Part shown: positions 61,051 to 64,000 of the stretch, in pieces
How the letters are laid out: every line of letters starts with the position of its first letter
Position numbering within the stretch: position 1 is the stretch's first letter
NCBI GenBank assembly: GCA_030285985.1
Contig: CP127384.1
Span: 1,166,501-1,230,500, forward strand
Reading direction: 5' to 3'
DNA length: 64,000 nt
DNA from: Aquidulcibacter paucihalophilus
GTDB taxonomy: Bacteria > Pseudomonadota > Alphaproteobacteria > Caulobacterales > Caulobacteraceae
Position numbers and translations under genes: made by a program
The notes under the pieces: model-generated
Told to the model about the DNA's origin: nothing
The model's database searches: none
The model's input: the letters and a program-made list of their open reading frames with translations, nothing else

Positions 61051-62003
61051 ACTGCGGCGGCCTTCGTCTCACGCACGCCCAGCACCCGGCATATCGCATA
61101 GACCAGGTCGGCGCGGTTCAGGGTGTAGAAGTGGAAGTCGGCGAAGCCTTCCTCCTGCAGCCGGGCGCAGGTCTCGGCGGCGATCGATGCGGCGATCAGC
61201 TTGCGCGTTTCGGGGTCGTCGTCCAGCCCCTCGAAATGCGCCGCCAGCCAGTCGGGAACAGCCGCGCCGCACGCCGCCGACATCCGCTTCAGACCATTGA
61301 AATTGGTCACCGGCATGATCCCCGGCGACATCGGAATACGGATCCCCGCCGCCCGTACCCGGTCACGGAAGCGCAGGAAGGCGTCGATGTCGAAGAAGAA
61401 CTGGCTGATCGCCCGCGTCGCTCCGGCGTCGACCTTGGCCTTCAGGACGTCGAGGTCATGGGCCAGCGACGGGCTCTCGGGATGGCCCTCCGGATAGCAG
61501 CCGACGATGACGTCAAAGCCGCCTTTCGCCGTGATCGCCGCGGTCAGTTCGGTGGCGTTGGCGTAACCGTCTGTACGTGGAACATAGGCACCGCCGATGC
61601 CGTGCCCGCCCGGCGGATCGCCGCGCAGGGCTACGATGTGGCGCACCCCTGCCTCGCGATAGCCATCGATGACCAAGTCGACGTCCTCGCGACTGGCCTC
61701 GACGCAGGTCAGGTGGGCGGCGGGCGTCAGGGCGGTCTCAGCGAGAATGCGCTGCACAGTGCGGTGGGTCCGCTCGCGGGTGGAACCGCCGGCGCCATAG
61801 GTGACCGAGACGAATTCAGGCATCAGCGGAGCCAGCCGGGTCACGGCCTTCCAAAGATTGGCCTCGGCCTCATCCGACTTCGGCGGGAAGAATTCGAAAG
61901 ATACGTTCGGGCGGGACAGATCCTGCCCGGCGCGCGCCACAGGCCCGAGCGGCGACAGCAACAGGGCCCGGGCCTCGGCCAGGCTGCGGGGGGCGATGCT
62001 CAT
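61047..62003 (-). CDS. metF: Methylenetetrahydrofolate reductase
   Basis: A 318-residue FAD enzyme that reduces 5,10-methylene- to 5-methyl-tetrahydrofolate, the methyl donor for MetH. Motifs: [117 protein letters not shown] and PGIMPV. Both ends overlap neighbouring genes by 4 bases (ATGA), between sahR and metH, so the four genes are one operon. Confidence 0.96.
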
Positions 62004-62962
62004 GCGACCTTCTCCGCAGCGACAGCCGGGCGTTCGGCGGTCCAGATCGAGACCGTCAAACCGTCTGTGTCAGGAGGCAGAGCGATCGGTGCGCTGGGCG
62101 TCAGCCCGGCACCGGACAGCCAGCGGCGCATCTCGGCATCGGCGAAGCCGAGCCGGCGGTGCTGGTGCTCGTCACGCAGATACTCGAGCTTGTGTGGGGC
62201 GAAATCGACGATCAGCAGCCGCCCGCCGGGCATGACCAGCCGCGCCGCCTCGGCCACCGCCGCTGCCGGATCGGCGAGGTAGTGTAGCACCTGGTGCACC
62301 ATCACCAGGTCCGCGCTCTGTTCGGGCAGGCGGGTTGCGAAGATGTCGCCGTGGCGCAGTTCGACCTTGTCCAGGCCGGCCCTGGTCACATTGGCGCGGG
62401 CGATGTTGAGCATGTTCTGGCTCAGGTCCAACCCGACCGACATCTTCGCCTTCTTGCCAAGCAGGGTCAGCATCCGGCCCGAGCCGGTGCCCAGATCAAC
62501 GACCCGCTCGAACGGACCGTCGCCCGCCGACCGGGTGATGGCAGCCTCAACGGCGCTTTCACTGACGTACAGCGAGCGAATGCGATCCCACTGGGGGGCG
62601 ACGCGTTCGAAATAGGCCCCGGCGGCGGTTTCGCGATCGCGGCGCACGGCCTCAAGCCGCCGGTCGTCGGCCTCGCCTGCCGAAACCTCGAGCAGGTCCA
62701 GCACCGTATCGATCAGCCGCCGCGCCGGCAGCTCGGACGACAGGCGATAGAAGACCCGCGCCCCGTCCGGGAACCGCTCGATCAGCCCGGCGTCGGTCAT
62801 CAGCTTGAGATGACGCGAAACGCGCGGCTGGCTCTGGTCCAGGATCCGCGACAGCTCCATCACCGACAGCTCCTCGCCGGCCAGCAGCGACAGCACCCGC
62901 AGGCGGGTCGGCTCGCCCACGGCGCGCAGGGCCTCGACGGTCTGGTCAGCTGTCAACGACAT
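62000..62962 (-). CDS. sahR: SahR-type regulator: ArsR DNA-binding domain fused to a SAM-methyltransferase-like domain
   Basis: A 320-residue protein. Residues about 5-90 are an ArsR winged helix (VEALRAVGEPTRLRVLSLLAGEELSVMELSRILDQSQPRVSRHLKLMTDAGLIER). Residues about 130-300 are a class I methyltransferase fold (RVVDLGTGSGRML, VGLDLSQNMLNIARAN, LVMVHQVLHYLADPAAAVAEAARLVMPGGRLLIVDF). SahR proteins use this fold to sense S-adenosylhomocysteine and repress SAM-cycle genes. The start at 62962 is chosen because the palindromic operator lies upstream; the longer frame would read through it. It leads metF-metH, as in known SahR operons. Confidence 0.85.
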   Translation of the reverse strand: MSLTADQTVEALRAVGEPTRLRVLSLLAGEELSVMELSRILDQSQPRVSRHLKLMTDAGLIERFPDGARVFYRLSSELPARRLIDTVLDLLEVSAGEADDRRLEAVRRDRETAAGAYFERVAPQWDRIRSLYVSESAVEAAITRSAGDGPFERVVDLGTGSGRMLTLLGKKAKMSVGLDLSQNMLNIARANVTRAGLDKVELRHGDIFATRLPEQSADLVMVHQVLHYLADPAAAVAEAARLVMPGGRLLIVDFAPHKLEYLRDEHQHRRLGFADAEMRRWLSGAGLTPSAPIALPPDTDGLTVSIWTAERPAVAAEKVA

Positions 62963-62969
62963 GTCCTTA

Positions 62970-62998
62970 TATAAAGATATCCTTATGTGATTTGGCAA
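62970..62998 (-). promoter_or_regulatory. Promoter of the sahR-metF-metH operon overlapping a SahR-like operator
   Basis: On the minus strand TTGCCA (62998-62993) and TTTATA (62975-62970) are 17 bases apart. The 16-base imperfect palindrome ATAAAGAT/ATCCTTAT (62971-62986) covers the spacer and the -10 box, so its binding protein would block RNA polymerase. The predicted start point lies within 1-2 bases of the sahR ATG. Confidence 0.6.
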
Positions 62999-63072
62999 GG
63001 AAAATTGCTGGTCAGACGCCGGATCGGGGGCCAGTCTGCGTGCAACGGCTAACTCCTGTCGTGAGGCCTTCC

Positions 63073-63879
63073 ATGACCCTTCGCCCGATTGCGCTCGTCG
63101 CCCCTGTCATTCTGCTGTCGGCTCTCGCCGGAGCCGTGGCCGCCCAGACCCCTCCGCCAGGCAGCGGCCCGGGTGGCGGTATGGGGGGCTTTCCGCGCAC
63201 GGCCGAGGAGGTTCAGCCCTGGTCAGAGCGGCTGTTCACCCGGTTTGACGCCAACCAGGACGGTGCGATCACCGAGGATGAGTTGGCCGTCCTCGACAGT
63301 CCGGCGGCAGCCCCGATGGGCCCCCGCATGCGGATGATGATCCTGGCGGCGGACGCCGACGGCAATGCCCGGGTGACCGTCGAGGAACTGACGGCCGGAG
63401 CCCAGCAGATGTTCGGGCGCATGAACGGCGCGGGCGGCGGCCGGCCTGCCGGCGGCGGCATGGGCCCAGGCATGGGCGGCGGAATGGGCGGCGGTGCCGC
63501 CGAGATGTTCAGCCTGCCGCGTACCTCCGATGCCGTCTCGCCCTGGGCCGGGCGTCTGTTCAGTCGGCTGGACGCCAATCAGGACAGCAGCGTCACCGGC
63601 AATGAAATGGCGCTCCTCGCCAATCCCATGGTCGCCTCCATGGGTGGGTCGCGGCTCCGCGCCATGATCGCCCAGTCGGACGCCAACCGCGATTCCCGCA
63701 TCAGCCTCGAGGAAATGACCGCCGGCGCGCAGCGGATGTTCAACCGGATGGATACGAACGGTGACGGCCGACTGTCGGAGACGGAACTGCCGCGGCCTGC
63801 CGCACCGGCGGCGGCACCGCCCGTCAACATTCCGCCCGCCGATTCCAATCCCTTCCCGGAGATGCCCAACGGCGGCTGA
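63073..63879 (+). CDS. Exported EF-hand calcium-binding-like protein
   Basis: A 268-residue protein with a signal peptide ending AVAAQ. Five EF-hand-like loops are visible: DANQDGAITEDE, DADGNARVTVEE, DANQDSSVTGNE, DANRDSRISLEE and DTNGDGRLSETE. Loops 1, 4 and 5 are most canonical; loop 3 has a serine pair in the binding position. The first and second halves (about residues 40-120 and 150-235) are an internal duplication, separated by a Gly/Met-rich linker. The end is proline/alanine rich. The start at 63073 follows GAGG. It could bind calcium in the periplasm; the role is unknown. Confidence 0.82.
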   Translation: MTLRPIALVAPVILLSALAGAVAAQTPPPGSGPGGGMGGFPRTAEEVQPWSERLFTRFDANQDGAITEDELAVLDSPAAAPMGPRMRMMILAADADGNARVTVEELTAGAQQMFGRMNGAGGGRPAGGGMGPGMGGGMGGGAAEMFSLPRTSDAVSPWAGRLFSRLDANQDSSVTGNEMALLANPMVASMGGSRLRAMIAQSDANRDSRISLEEMTAGAQRMFNRMDTNGDGRLSETELPRPAAPAAAPPVNIPPADSNPFPEMPNGG

Positions 63880-63893
63880 GCCGCCGGGGACGG

Positions 63894-64000
63894 TCAGGCC
63901 GCCGGCGTCTTCAGCGGCTCGCCGGCAAGAGCCGCGCGCAGGTTCTGCATCAACAGCATCAGCATGCCCTGCACGGCTTCCGTGGTCGCCCCGCCCGTAT
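63894..64000 (-). CDS. C-terminal end of a probable D-2-hydroxyacid dehydrogenase
   Basis: Only the last 34 or so residues are inside the window, on the minus strand (TGGATTEAVQGMLMLLMQNLRAALAGEPLKTPAA then stop, here given in pieces: TGGATTEAVQGM and NLRAALAGEPL). That pattern fits the end of NAD-dependent D-2-hydroxyacid dehydrogenases such as glyoxylate or hydroxypyruvate reductase, where a GG-T-E helix is followed by N-L-A-F-G-P. The rest must be read from beyond the window. Confidence 0.5.
   Translation of the reverse strand, partial: TGGATTEAVQGMLMLLMQNLRAALAGEPLKTPAA

Overview
The window reads as one contiguous piece of a high-GC alphaproteobacterial chromosome, most likely Caulobacterales and probably Brevundimonas or a close relative. 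The reasons are the order clpP - HAD phosphatase (cicA-like) - clpX - lon, a cobS - J-domain protein - bolA block, several TonB-dependent receptors, a split MetH, and typical Caulobacterales small proteins. I see no tRNA, rRNA, CRISPR array, insertion sequence, integrase or prophage module. Nearly all of the sequence is dense core genome. This genus call is an inference from gene content, not from a phylogenetic marker search.

Layout. 1-8345: a carbohydrate scavenging locus. It holds the end of a TonB receptor, a glycoamylase/GH144-like exported lipoprotein, a sugar ABC importer (binding protein and two permeases, no ATPase), and a large secreted multidomain glycosidase, the last five chained by stop/start overlaps. 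8349-11712: dnaB, a small exported protein, and the rpsF-rpsR-rplI ribosomal operon on the minus strand. 11895-16861: a TonB receptor, a D,D-carboxypeptidase with a SPOR domain, a phasin and an NTF2-like protein. 17038-19699: clpS-clpA. 19802-23588: small conserved genes, cobS, a J-domain protein and bolA. 23687-31456: a hybrid histidine kinase, an RcnB-like protein, MscS, a threonine-aldolase-like PLP enzyme, a fused EgtB-EgtD ergothioneine enzyme, and a KGG stress protein.

31575-42230 is rich in protein quality control: tig, a tandem pair of secreted paralogues of unknown function, clpP, cicA-like phosphatase, clpX and lon. 42431-51766 carries general metabolism: an isoprenylcysteine-methyltransferase-like protein, pirin, aroC, a J-like protein without HPD, pdxH, a TetR regulator, uridine kinase, an acyl-CoA ligase, two small-molecule hydrolases and a tiny lipoprotein. 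52576-55563 is a large TonB receptor. 57313-62962 is a methionine/SAM-cycle operon on the minus strand, in the order sahR, metF, metH N-terminal half, metH C-terminal half, with an inverted repeat lying on its promoter. The window ends with an EF-hand protein and the tail of a probable 2-hydroxyacid dehydrogenase.

Functionally, the first locus would cut and import a glucan. The Clp/Lon/trigger-factor genes form the proteostasis core that in Caulobacter drives cell-cycle proteolysis. The sahR operon would regenerate methionine from homocysteine when S-adenosylhomocysteine builds up. I did not find an obviously new defence or mobile system. The most interesting items are the EgtB-EgtD fusion, the secreted paralogue pair, the sahR operator/split metH, the glucan locus, the HPD-less J protein and a shared 11-bp motif linking a TetR gene with an acyl-CoA ligase.
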